Shown here piece after piece: positions 36,528-44,563 of a stretch of DNA of 64,000 nucleotides; the first letter of the stretch is position 1; each line of letters begins with the position of its first letter. The notes beneath the pieces were generated by a model. That model was not told the origin of the DNA and did no database searches. It saw only the letters and a list, made by a program, of their open reading frames with translations. The stretch comes from G051132615 sp051132615. Lineage in GTDB: Bacteria > Pseudomonadota > Gammaproteobacteria > Burkholderiales > Neisseriaceae. The position numbers and the translations under genes are program-made. Where the stretch lies: NCBI RefSeq assembly GCF_051132615.1, contig NZ_CP152375.1, forward strand, positions 2,790,001-2,854,000. Direction: 5' to 3'.

Positions 36528-37025
36528 ATGGACAGCAAAACATTATTACCAAACGATTTGGTTGAGGTTATTTCTCAAACCGTATTAGCGGTAATGAATC
36601 ATGCTGGTGCTGATGTCACATTAAAACAGGCAGAATTTTTAGCAAAACAAGCACAAAAAAGAGCCAATCAGATTGGTGTGCCTATGAGCATTGCCGTAGT
36701 GGACAGCAGCACTAATTTGGTTTTACACCAACGTATGGAAAAAGCACTTTTAGTCAGTGTGAATGCTGCTTTGAATAAAGCTTACACAGCTGCTTCTTTT
36801 GGTATGTCTTCTGGAAAGCTATTGGATATTACACAATCTGAAATGGTTTTAACCGCATTACAAAATGGCGATGGTCGCATTATGCCTTTATCAGGTGGTT
36901 TACCCATTGTTGTCAATGAACAAATAATTGGTGCAATAGGTGTCAGTGGTGGGCAGGCAAACCAAGATGAAGAAGTTGCACTTTATGCCTTACAAGCATT
37001 TAGTCAAACACCTTGTGAAGGTTAA
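36528..37025 (+). CDS. GlcG/PduO C-terminal-like protein with N-terminal targeting-like helix
   Basis: A 165-residue protein. Residues about 28-160 form the GlcG/HbpS/PduO-C domain (DUF336): VPMSIAVVDSSTNLVLHQRM, KAYTAASFGM, LSGGLPIVVNEQIIGAIGVSGG. In Salmonella PduO this domain, which can bind haem, follows an adenosyltransferase; here the transferase part is absent. The first 25 residues (PNDLVEVISQTVLAVMNH) again look like an encapsulation helix. It lies between pduH and pduP, so a role inside the compartment, perhaps cofactor handling, is likely but unproven. Confidence 0.85.
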   Translation: MDSKTLLPNDLVEVISQTVLAVMNHAGADVTLKQAEFLAKQAQKRANQIGVPMSIAVVDSSTNLVLHQRMEKALLVSVNAALNKAYTAASFGMSSGKLLDITQSEMVLTALQNGDGRIMPLSGGLPIVVNEQIIGAIGVSGGQANQDEEVALYALQAFSQTPCEG

Positions 37026-37031
37026 ATTGAT

Positions 37032-38390
37032 ATGAATTTAGATTCTCAGCAATTACAACAATTAATCACCAACATTGTGTTAAATCAGGTACAGGATGTA
37101 GGTTCTGCACCTGTTGTAGCTGCCACAAATATTGATGCTACTCTTAAGTCGGCTAAAAAAGCACAAAATCAGCTTGTTGGTTTGCCTTTAAAAAAACGAG
37201 AACAATTAATTTGTACCATTAGAACGCATATTGGTGCTCATCAAGAGCAATGGGCAAAAACCATTGTTCAAAATACGCAAATGGGTAATTGTGAGGATAA
37301 AGTAACCAGTTTTCATTTGATCAGTTATTACACACCTGGTTTAGATTGTTTGGAAGCAACTGTAGATACAGGGGATGATGGGTTAACATTACATGAGTAT
37401 TCCCCTTATGGGGTGGTATTGGTTAGTTTACCTTACTATTATGCGGTAGAAGCATTATTGTCTAATATCATCAGTGCCTTAAGTGCAGGTAATGCCATTA
37501 TTTTTGGTGTGGCTGAGCCGCTTTATCAGATATGTCAACAAATAGCTTTATCTATTAACCAAGCCATTGTGGCACAAGGTGGGCCTGATTTTTTAATTCA
37601 TATCTTTACAGAAAACCATTTACAAGCACTAACTGTTCATGATGATATTGATTTATTGTTATTAACAGGTCAGGAAGCATTGTCTTCTGTACCTTTTGAC
37701 AAAAAATTAATTGTGACTGGTTCTGCTCATACACCTGTTCTTGTAGATGAAACTGCACAAATTGCTCAGGCGGCAGAGCATATTGTCTCTGGTGCCAGTT
37801 TTGATCATAATTTATCTTGTTTATCAGAAAAAGTCATTATCGCTGTTGATGCTATAGCAGATTTTTTATTGCATCATTTAGTGATGAATGGTGCTTATCT
37901 CGTGAGTCAGACCGATATGCTCAGGAGGCTAGAGTATTTATTAATGAGTGAGAACCAGCTAAAAGGACGCTCAGCAACAGATATTTTGAACCTATTAGGT
38001 GTTTATGATCAACAGGATGTCAAACTATTGATAATTGAAACAGATGAACATCACTCATTTGTTTGGCAAGACCTTATGTTACCTGTTTTACCTTTTGTCC
38101 GTGTAAAAGATGTTGATAACGCCATTAATATTGCCGCACAAATTAGTGGAAAAAATCGTCATACGGCAGTAATGCACTCAAAACATATTGATCATTTAAC
38201 GCGTTGTGCCAAGACATTACAAACAGTGATGTTTATTAAAAATGCACCTTCTTATGCCGGTTTAGGTTTAAAAGGTGAAGGTTTCACTAGCTTTACCATT
38301 GCGGGTAAAACAGGCGAAGGTGCCATTTGTGCCCGCCATTTTTCTCGTGCAAGACGTTGTGTGTTGTCAGAAGGCTTTTTGATTAAGTAA
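37032..38390 (+). CDS. pduP: CoA-acylating propionaldehyde dehydrogenase (PduP)
   Basis: A 452-residue aldehyde dehydrogenase that oxidises propionaldehyde with NAD+ and CoA to propionyl-CoA. The N-terminus LDSQQLQQLITNIVLNQVQ resembles the known PduP targeting peptide. The catalytic cysteine is Cys263 in FDHNLSCLSEKVI, and EYSPYGVVLVSLP, ALSAGNAIIFGVAE and LGLKGEGFTSFTIAGKTGEG are family landmarks. It is 12 residues shorter than Salmonella PduP and its central region is noticeably diverged. No pduQ, pduL or pduW follows. Confidence 0.92.
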   Translation: MNLDSQQLQQLITNIVLNQVQDVGSAPVVAATNIDATLKSAKKAQNQLVGLPLKKREQLICTIRTHIGAHQEQWAKTIVQNTQMGNCEDKVTSFHLISYYTPGLDCLEATVDTGDDGLTLHEYSPYGVVLVSLPYYYAVEALLSNIISALSAGNAIIFGVAEPLYQICQQIALSINQAIVAQGGPDFLIHIFTENHLQALTVHDDIDLLLLTGQEALSSVPFDKKLIVTGSAHTPVLVDETAQIAQAAEHIVSGASFDHNLSCLSEKVIIAVDAIADFLLHHLVMNGAYLVSQTDMLRRLEYLLMSENQLKGRSATDILNLLGVYDQQDVKLLIIETDEHHSFVWQDLMLPVLPFVRVKDVDNAINIAAQISGKNRHTAVMHSKHIDHLTRCAKTLQTVMFIKNAPSYAGLGLKGEGFTSFTIAGKTGEGAICARHFSRARRCVLSEGFLIK

Positions 38391-38439
38391 AGCGTCTGTA
38401 TTAATAAAATATAGGCTACTTAAAAAGAAGGCCGTATGA

Positions 38440-39399
38440 TTAATGTGTGCTTTTAAACATTTGACGCCATTGTATTGGTGCAACCCCAAAATTGATCTGA
38501 AAATGGTGTCTCAAAGAAGCTGTCGTATTGAAACCTGCTATTCTTGCAATATGCTCAATAGAATGGTTTGTGCTTTCAAGTAATAATTGAGTCACATGTA
38601 AACGCTCGTTGATTAACCATTTGTGAACAGGCATACCTGTTGCTTTTTGAAAGCGGCGAGTAAAGGTTCTGCGACTCATTAATACACGATTTGCTAGTGA
38701 GTCCAGAGTATGTGTTTGACTCAGGTTTTCTTTGAGCCATTGTAGTAAATCATTTAAGCGCACATCTTGTGAATTTATAGGAACTGTATGTTCAATAAAC
38801 TGTGCCTGTCCACCTTGCCTGTGTGGTTGAATCACTAAGCGTCTGGCTATTTTATTGGCAATTTGTCCCCCATAGCGTTGTCTGATTAAATGCAAACAGC
38901 AATCCAAACCAGCAGCGGTACCTGCCGATGTCACAAGCCTATCTTCTTCAATATAAAGAGCACTCATATCAAGCTGGACGGATGGAAATCGCCTAGAAAA
39001 GTCGTCAGCAAACTCCCAATGAGTAGATGCTTTTTTCTGATCAAGTAGTCCAGTAGCAGCCAGAACATAAGTACCAAGACAAAGGCCAACAATTTGTGCA
39101 CCACGTTGATAAGCCTGTATTAAAGCAGCTAATAAGGGTTGTGGCGGTTTTTCTTTCGGATCACGCCAACAGGGAACAATAACAATATCAGCTTGTTCTA
39201 AATCTTTAAGATCATAGTTTGTCTTGATGCTTAACTCACCAGAGGCCATAGTGCTAACAGGGTTGGGTTCTGCTGCACAAATCATCAGTTTAAACTCAGG
39301 GATATCAGGGGATTGGGTGCCAAAGACAATACAGGGAACAGAAAGGTGAAAATGGCTAAATTGATGATAGGTAATAACCGCTACAGTAAGTGCTTGCAT
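38440..39399 (-). CDS. GlxA-type AraC-family regulator (DJ-1/PfpI domain plus HTH)
   Basis: A 319-residue regulator. Residues about 1-185 form a DJ-1/PfpI-like sensor (GLCLGTYVLAATGLLDQKKA, with Cys107 at the nucleophile position, and LVTSAGTAAGLDCCLHLI). Residues about 210-319 hold the AraC double HTH: ANRVLMSRRTFTRRFQKATG and HIARIAGFNTTASLRHHFQI. The order is that of FtrA/GlxA proteins. It is divergent from the isochorismatase-like gene and convergent with the pdu operon. A motif in its upstream region recurs twice before pduB, so it is a candidate regulator of both. Confidence 0.9.
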   Translation of the reverse strand: MQALTVAVITYHQFSHFHLSVPCIVFGTQSPDIPEFKLMICAAEPNPVSTMASGELSIKTNYDLKDLEQADIVIVPCWRDPKEKPPQPLLAALIQAYQRGAQIVGLCLGTYVLAATGLLDQKKASTHWEFADDFSRRFPSVQLDMSALYIEEDRLVTSAGTAAGLDCCLHLIRQRYGGQIANKIARRLVIQPHRQGGQAQFIEHTVPINSQDVRLNDLLQWLKENLSQTHTLDSLANRVLMSRRTFTRRFQKATGMPVHKWLINERLHVTQLLLESTNHSIEHIARIAGFNTTASLRHHFQINFGVAPIQWRQMFKSTH

Positions 39400-39462
39400 G
39401 ATTAAAAATAAATAAATTGATTATGGCCCAATATTAGTGAAGATTGTCATTCGTGTCACTTA

Positions 39463-39472
39463 TTTGTTGAAA
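39463..39472 (+). promoter_or_regulatory. TTTGTTGAAA motif shared with the pdu leader
   Basis: This 10-mer sits in the divergent intergenic region between the AraC-family gene and the hydrolase gene. It is identical to the two copies before pduB. No function is demonstrated. Confidence 0.4.
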
Positions 39473-39530
39473 TATTTTTGTTTAGAATGCAGTTTCTACT
39501 GACAAACAGATAATAAATTTGGAGGGTAAT

Positions 39531-40055
39531 ATGCAAGAGAAGAAAAGAGCTTTGGTGATTATTGATGTACAAAATGATTATTTTCCTGAAGGAAAATTTC
39601 CTTTGTGGCAAGCGGAAGAAGCATTGGGGCATATTGAGCAGGCAATAGAAAAAGCACAAACATTAAACATCCCCATTCTTTTGGTTCAACACATTGTGGA
39701 AGAGGACATACCCAATATGTTTTTTATTAAAGAGACACACGGAGTGCAAATACATCCTCGTCTATTAACTGCTGTATCAAATGCACCTATTATTACAAAA
39801 CATTTTACAGACAGCTTTTTTGAAACACAATTAGATGCGACATTGCAGAAACTAGGGATAGAAGAGTTGCTTATTTGTGGCATGATGACTCAAAATTGTG
39901 TTGTTTTTACCGCATTATCAAAGGACGCAGCAAAATATGAAGTCAGTGTTCTATCAGATTGTTGTGCGGCTGTTAGCCAAATGGTGCAACAACTTACTTT
40001 AGGGGGGCTTTCACTGCATTTTCGGGTAGATACAAGTGACAATATTTTAATATGA
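39531..40055 (+). CDS. Isochorismatase-like cysteine hydrolase
   Basis: A 174-residue hydrolase of the isochorismatase/nicotinamidase superfamily. The catalytic triad is visible: Asp12 in LVIIDVQNDYF, Lys90 in APIITKHFTDSFF and Cys123 in GMMTQNCVVFTA. The start is ATG 39531 behind GGAGGG. GlxA-type regulators often neighbour such hydrolases, supporting joint control. The substrate, probably an amide, is unknown. The gene lies between the diol and phenolic-acid loci. Confidence 0.88.
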   Translation: MQEKKRALVIIDVQNDYFPEGKFPLWQAEEALGHIEQAIEKAQTLNIPILLVQHIVEEDIPNMFFIKETHGVQIHPRLLTAVSNAPIITKHFTDSFFETQLDATLQKLGIEELLICGMMTQNCVVFTALSKDAAKYEVSVLSDCCAAVSQMVQQLTLGGLSLHFRVDTSDNILI

Positions 40056-40062
40056 AATCAAT

Positions 40063-40083
40063 GGGCTAATAAAATATTAGCCC
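40063..40083. terminator. Hairpin between convergent hydrolase and LysR genes
   Basis: GGGCTAATA pairs with TATTAGCCC around three A. A T-tract is poor on both sides, so termination strength is uncertain. Confidence 0.5.
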
Positions 40084-40113
40084 GTTGGTATACAGTATCC
40101 TTTTATCAATCTT

Positions 40114-41001
40114 TTAAGAAAAGGGATAGCCTTGTTCCAATACTTCCATTAATTCATATATTGGTGCGGTAGTGGTGAGTTTTACAATTGATGGAAAGAA
40201 TACTTGCGGCACAGGAAGAATTTTAATGACCTGACAGTTTTTTAAAGGCATCGCCTGTAATTCTGACTCGGGTAATAAAGAGGCAGCCTCTAGCCCAGAC
40301 TCAAGCCATTCTAAAATAACAGTCGGTTGGGAGATTTTCATGATAATATTTGGTTGTTGATCATAGACACTTAATTGATCAACCAAAAGTTCAAATATTC
40401 CTTTACCGCTTGCTTTACGCAATAAGACCAGAGGAAAACGAGTCAGTTCAGATAACACCATCGTCTCTTGCTTGCTATTATTCATAAGCTTATTGTTGAC
40501 GACTGCCACTAGATTAATGGGATTAAATGAAAGACAATCATAGCTTTTCATTTGATCTGGCCGCTGAATAAATGCTACATCAATTAAACCATTATTCAAA
40601 AGTAGCTCTAAATGGCTTGAATCAGACACTGAGACAGAAATTTTGATATCAGGATGTCTTTTATGAATTTCCAAAATAAGCGCTTTAAAGTAGCTTTGAA
40701 ATAGGTGAGTTAAACCAATATGTAAGGTCTTTGTTTCATTTTTTGCTAATAAAATAGCCTCTCGTTGTACATCTTCAATTTCTTGAAAAATCTTACTTGC
40801 TCTTTTATAGAGTAAAAAACCTGATGGGGTAGGTTCTATTTTTCCTGCATTTCTTAAAAACAAAGGAATACCCAATTCTTCTTCGAGTTCTTGTAGCCTT
40901 TTGCTTAAAGGCGGTTGAGAAATATGTAATGCTTTTGCCGCTCGGGTTATATTCCCATGTTCTATAACCGTACAGAAATATTTAAGTCTTTTTAGGTCCA
41001 T
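40114..41001 (-). CDS. LysR-family transcriptional regulator
   Basis: A 295-residue LTTR. The N-terminal HTH reads LKRLKYFCTVIEHGNITRAA then KALHISQPPLSKRLQELEEE, and residues about 90-290 form the periplasmic-binding-like effector domain. It is divergent from the gallate-decarboxylase-like operon, the classical arrangement for an LTTR that activates its neighbour in response to the substrate. The palindromes at 41107-41146 lie between the two genes. Confidence 0.93.
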   Translation of the reverse strand: MDLKRLKYFCTVIEHGNITRAAKALHISQPPLSKRLQELEEELGIPLFLRNAGKIEPTPSGFLLYKRASKIFQEIEDVQREAILLAKNETKTLHIGLTHLFQSYFKALILEIHKRHPDIKISVSVSDSSHLELLLNNGLIDVAFIQRPDQMKSYDCLSFNPINLVAVVNNKLMNNSKQETMVLSELTRFPLVLLRKASGKGIFELLVDQLSVYDQQPNIIMKISQPTVILEWLESGLEAASLLPESELQAMPLKNCQVIKILPVPQVFFPSIVKLTTTAPIYELMEVLEQGYPFS

Positions 41002-41106
41002 ATTCTCCGTGCCTTAAGAGATTTTATTGCTCATTGAACTGATTGGTTAACATTGCTTAATATCAATTTATAAGCTTGATAATGATATCTTTTGAGTATA
41101 AGCATT

Positions 41107-41146
41107 ATACCAAAATAGTCTCATACTATTTTGATATGTTTGGTAT
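41107..41146. promoter_or_regulatory. Nested palindromic operator between the LysR gene and the decarboxylase operon
   Basis: CAAAATAGT (41111-41119) and ACTATTTTG (41125-41133) are a perfect nine-base inverted repeat around five bases. An outer pair, ATACCAAA (41107-41114) and TTTGGTAT (41139-41146), is also perfect. The inner repeat spacing fits an LTTR recognition site. Confidence 0.6.
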
Positions 41147-41234
41147 TTTAAAACGGTATTTTCAAAAAAAATCATAGCTGGCTATATTTAGACTCATCCA
41201 AGAATTAATCAACCATTAGATAGAAGGATGCAAA

Positions 41235-42725
41235 ATGTCTAAATTAATGAAAGAGCAAAAAGTCCATGATTTACGTTCAGCATTAGCGCTTTTAGAACAA
41301 ATTCCAGGAGAGCTTGTTAGCACTGATGTTTCTGTAAACCCTACAGCGGAGCTTTCAGGTGTTTATCGTTATGTAGGTGCAGGTGGAACATGTATGCGTC
41401 CAACTAAAAAAAATGGACCTGCCATGATGTTTAACACAGTGGAGGGGTTTCCAGATTTTCGAGTCGTAATTGGCCTAAATGGTTCACGTAAACGGGTTGG
41501 ACACTTACTTAACTACCCACCAGAAAGACTAGGTTTTTTATTAAAAGATTCTGTAGAAAAAGCGATTGCACCTGTTGTTGTAGACAACGAGAAGGCCGTG
41601 TGTCAAGAGGTTGTTCATTTAGCTAGTGACCCAAATTTTGACTTGCGTACATTATTGCCAGCACCAACAAATACTGAAGAAGATGCAGGCCCCTATATTA
41701 CTATGGGTTTATGTTATGCCTCTGACCCAGAAACAGGAGAGTCAGACATTACCATTCACCGTCTTTGTGTTCAAAGTAAAGATGAGCTGTCTATGTGGCT
41801 AACACCTGGTCGTCATATTGATGCGTTCCGTCAAAAAGCCGAAGCTGCAGGTAAACCATTACCTATTTCTATTAGTATAGGAGTAGACCCCGCCATTGAA
41901 GTGGCGGCTTGTTTTGAACCACCAACCACACCATTAGGTTTTGATGAATTAAGTATTGCAGGCGCTATTCGTGGTTATCCAATTGAATTAACAAAATGCT
42001 TAACCATAAATGAGCGTGCAATTGCGCACGCTGAGGTTGTCATTGAAGGGGAATTATTGCCTAATGTTCGTGTTCGTGAAGACCAAAATACCGATACAGG
42101 TAAGGCAATGCCTGAGTTTCCAGGTTACACTGGAGAAGCAAAAGAAAGTATTCCTGTCATTAAAGTGAAAGCGGTTACTCATAGACGCAATCCTATTTTA
42201 CGTACAACAATTGGACCAGGAGAAGAGCACGTCAATATGGCTGGTATCCCTACTGAGGCCAGTATTCTTGATATGGTTGAGCGTGCAATGCCAGGTAGAT
42301 TGGTTAATGTATTTGCTCATACTTCAGGTGGTGGCAAACTGCTTGCTGTTATGCAATTTAAAAAAGCAGTCGTTGTTGATGAGGGTAGACAACGACAAGC
42401 AGCATTACTGGCTTTTTCTGCCTTTCCTGAATTAAAACATGTCATTTTAGTCGATGAAGATGTGGATATTTTTGATACAGATGATGTGTTATGGGCAATG
42501 CAAACCCGTTATCAGGGCGATGTCAGTACAGTATTCATCCCCGGTGTTCGATGTCATCCTTTGGATCCTTCTCAAACACCACAATTTAGCCCAAGTATTT
42601 TAGAAGTAGGGACATCATGTAAAACAATTTTTGATTGTACCGTTCCATTCAGCCTTAAGTCTCATTTTGAACGATCTAAGTTTAAAGAGGTTGATGTGAA
42701 AAAGTTTTTACCTGATTTTGAGTAA
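41235..42725 (+). CDS. lpdC: UbiD-family decarboxylase resembling gallate decarboxylase (LpdC/AroY clade)
   Basis: A 496-residue prenylated-FMN-dependent decarboxylase. NPTAELSGVYRYVGAGGT, GPAMMFNTVEGFPDFRV, LPAPTNTEEDAGPYITMG, ITIHRL, TGKAMPEFPGYTGEA, GPGEEHVNMAGIPTEASIL, RQRQAALLAFSAFPELKHVI and VDEDVDIFDTDDVLWAM match LpdC (gallate to pyrogallol) and AroY (protocatechuate) as I recall them. The 4-hydroxybenzoate decarboxylases of the same family are less similar. GAAGG precedes the ATG. Gallate is the likeliest substrate, protocatechuate the main alternative. Confidence 0.8.
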   Translation: MSKLMKEQKVHDLRSALALLEQIPGELVSTDVSVNPTAELSGVYRYVGAGGTCMRPTKKNGPAMMFNTVEGFPDFRVVIGLNGSRKRVGHLLNYPPERLGFLLKDSVEKAIAPVVVDNEKAVCQEVVHLASDPNFDLRTLLPAPTNTEEDAGPYITMGLCYASDPETGESDITIHRLCVQSKDELSMWLTPGRHIDAFRQKAEAAGKPLPISISIGVDPAIEVAACFEPPTTPLGFDELSIAGAIRGYPIELTKCLTINERAIAHAEVVIEGELLPNVRVREDQNTDTGKAMPEFPGYTGEAKESIPVIKVKAVTHRRNPILRTTIGPGEEHVNMAGIPTEASILDMVERAMPGRLVNVFAHTSGGGKLLAVMQFKKAVVVDEGRQRQAALLAFSAFPELKHVILVDEDVDIFDTDDVLWAMQTRYQGDVSTVFIPGVRCHPLDPSQTPQFSPSILEVGTSCKTIFDCTVPFSLKSHFERSKFKEVDVKKFLPDFE

Positions 42726-42737
42726 GGAATAGTCATC

Positions 42738-43301
42738 ATGGCAAGAAAACGCATTGTAGTGGGCATCAGTGGTGCAACAGGGTTTCAGTATGGCTATAAA
42801 GCACTTGAGTTATTAAAACCAGTTGATGTTGAAGTACATTTGGTTGTTTCTCGCGGTGCACAAAAGGTACGTCAATTAGAAACCAACTATACCGAAGATG
42901 AAGTAGTCAGTTTGGCAGACGTTGTTCATCAGATCGATGATCTGGGTGCCTCTATTGCCAGTGGTTCTTTTGAAACAATTGGTATGTTGATTGCACCATG
43001 TTCAATGCGTTCTCTTGCTGCTATTGCCCATGCTTTTACAGATAATTTGTTAACAAGGGCAGCAGATGTGGTGCTTAAAGATAGGCGACGTTTGGTACTC
43101 ATGGCCAGAGAAACACCATTAAATTTGGCTCATATTAATAATATGCGTCAGATTACAGAAATGGGTGGGATTATTTTCCCTCCTGTTCCAGCTCTATACA
43201 ATCGTCCTGATTCAGTTGATCAAATAGTGACACATAGTGTTGGTAGAGCGTTGGATTTTTTTGGCTTAGGTATTAAAGACATTCCGCGTTGGAAAGATTG
43301 A
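42738..43301 (+). CDS. lpdB: UbiX-type flavin prenyltransferase (LpdB-like)
   Basis: A 187-residue flavoprotein that makes prenyl-FMN for the UbiD partner. KRIVVGISGATGFQYGYKAL is the FMN-binding start; GMLIAPCSMRSLAAIAHAFT, TRAADVVLKDRRRLVLMARE and IIFPPVPALYN are conserved. It follows the UbiD gene by 12 bases. A dedicated UbiX in the operon supports catabolic use separate from ubiquinone synthesis. No small third subunit (VdcD/LpdD type) lies in the operon. Confidence 0.92.
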   Translation: MARKRIVVGISGATGFQYGYKALELLKPVDVEVHLVVSRGAQKVRQLETNYTEDEVVSLADVVHQIDDLGASIASGSFETIGMLIAPCSMRSLAAIAHAFTDNLLTRAADVVLKDRRRLVLMARETPLNLAHINNMRQITEMGGIIFPPVPALYNRPDSVDQIVTHSVGRALDFFGLGIKDIPRWKD

Positions 43302-43343
43302 CCTATCGTTTTTGTGCATATTAAATTTATAAGGTGTCGAAAA

Positions 43344-44057
43344 ATGTTAATTGGTCCTTATGCTAATGGTTTAGCTGTGGTAGTAGGTGGTTTGGTTGGG
43401 GCTTTTTTAGGCAATAAACTTCCTGAGAGGGTCAGGGTTGCTTTACCGCTGACATTTGGTTTGTCTTCAATATGTTTGGGGATAACCTTAATTATAAAAG
43501 TAAAATATATGCCAGCTGTTGTATTGGCTGTGGTATGTGGCGCTTTAATTGGTGAGATATGCTATGTTGAAAAGGGAATTGGGCGTTTAGCAGGGAGTAT
43601 GCGTACAATTATCGACAAGGTTTTTCCGCCACAAGAAGGGTTGTCTCATGAGGAATTTATTGAAAAATTTGTCGCCATTTTAGTATTGTTTTGTGCCAGT
43701 GGTACAGGCATTTTTGGTGCCATGCAAGAAGGCATGACTGGAGACCCTTCCATTTTATATATTAAAACAATACTTGATTTATTTACTGCATTAATTTTTG
43801 CCACCAGCCTAGGTTATGCCGTTGCGACTATTGCTGTTCCTCAGCTTATTATTCAATTATGTTTGGCTATGTTGGCTATCTTTATTCTGCCTTTAACCAA
43901 TGCAGAAATGATGGCAGATTTTTCTGCTGTTGGTGGGATTATTATGTTGGCAACAGGTTTTCGTATTTGTGGGATTAAAATGTTTCCGATTGCCAATATG
44001 CTTCCTGCGTTATTACTTATTATGCCGATTTCGCATGTTTGGGCATCATTATTTTAA
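43344..44057 (+). CDS. DUF554 (YdfK/YqgA-like) membrane protein
   Basis: A 237-residue protein with seven or so hydrophobic segments. GPYANGLAVVVGGLVGAFLG, CLGITLIIKV, FCASGTGIFGAMQEGMTGDP and KTILDLFTALIFATSLGYAV are the signatures of DUF554, a family of unknown function often called a transporter. The frame opens at 43314, but AAGGTG fits ATG 43344. Its place inside the decarboxylase operon suggests transport of the phenolic acid or its product. Confidence 0.85.
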   Translation: MLIGPYANGLAVVVGGLVGAFLGNKLPERVRVALPLTFGLSSICLGITLIIKVKYMPAVVLAVVCGALIGEICYVEKGIGRLAGSMRTIIDKVFPPQEGLSHEEFIEKFVAILVLFCASGTGIFGAMQEGMTGDPSILYIKTILDLFTALIFATSLGYAVATIAVPQLIIQLCLAMLAIFILPLTNAEMMADFSAVGGIIMLATGFRICGIKMFPIANMLPALLLIMPISHVWASLF

Positions 44058-44078
44058 TTGTCAAAGGTAATCTGCGTT

Positions 44079-44528
44079 ATGTTTTCTATGCCCACAGAGT
44101 TTGTCGACTTTATGAATCAACATCATATTTTAAGCCTTGCAACATATGCTGATCAAGCTCTGTGGGCAGCCAATTGTTTTTATGTTTTAGAAGAAAACCA
44201 TGCAAATTTGATTATTTTAAGCAGTCAAAAAACAAAACACGGCAGTATGATGCTTGACTCTCCTTTGATCGCAGGAACTATTTGTTCTCAATCAATTAAA
44301 ATAAGGGATATTCGTGGCATACAATTTACGGCTTTGGCTCGATTATTAGAAGCAAATGAGCGAAAACAGGCCTTAAGTCGTTATATCAAACGTTTTCCTA
44401 TTGCGGCACTACATCGCCAAAGTGACGTGTGGGCATTAAGGCTTCAAACGATTAAATATACCAGTAATCATTTAATTTTTGGTTCAAAAATGTATTGGCA
44501 AAGGCAAGCCAATACAGATTCTAATTGA
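44079..44528 (+). CDS. UPF0306 (YhbP-like) flavin-binding split-barrel protein
   Basis: A 149-residue protein of the pyridoxamine-phosphate-oxidase-like fold. LATYADQALWAANCFYVLEE, RGIQFTALARLLEANERKQA, LSRYIKRFPIAA and FGSKMYW follow E. coli YhbP along its whole length. YhbP function is unknown; relatives bind FMN or haem. AAGG lies about ten bases before ATG 44079, and ATG 44088 is the alternative. Membership in the decarboxylase operon is unusual and hints at flavin or redox support. Confidence 0.8.
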   Translation: MFSMPTEFVDFMNQHHILSLATYADQALWAANCFYVLEENHANLIILSSQKTKHGSMMLDSPLIAGTICSQSIKIRDIRGIQFTALARLLEANERKQALSRYIKRFPIAALHRQSDVWALRLQTIKYTSNHLIFGSKMYWQRQANTDSN

Positions 44529-44563
44529 AGAGTGATGAATAAACACTTTATAGAAAGGTGATG

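Noticed and set aside
43314..43343. Longer N-terminus of the DUF554 protein
   Set aside because: The extra ten residues are basic and lack a ribosome-binding site, while AAGGTG fits the ATG at 43344.
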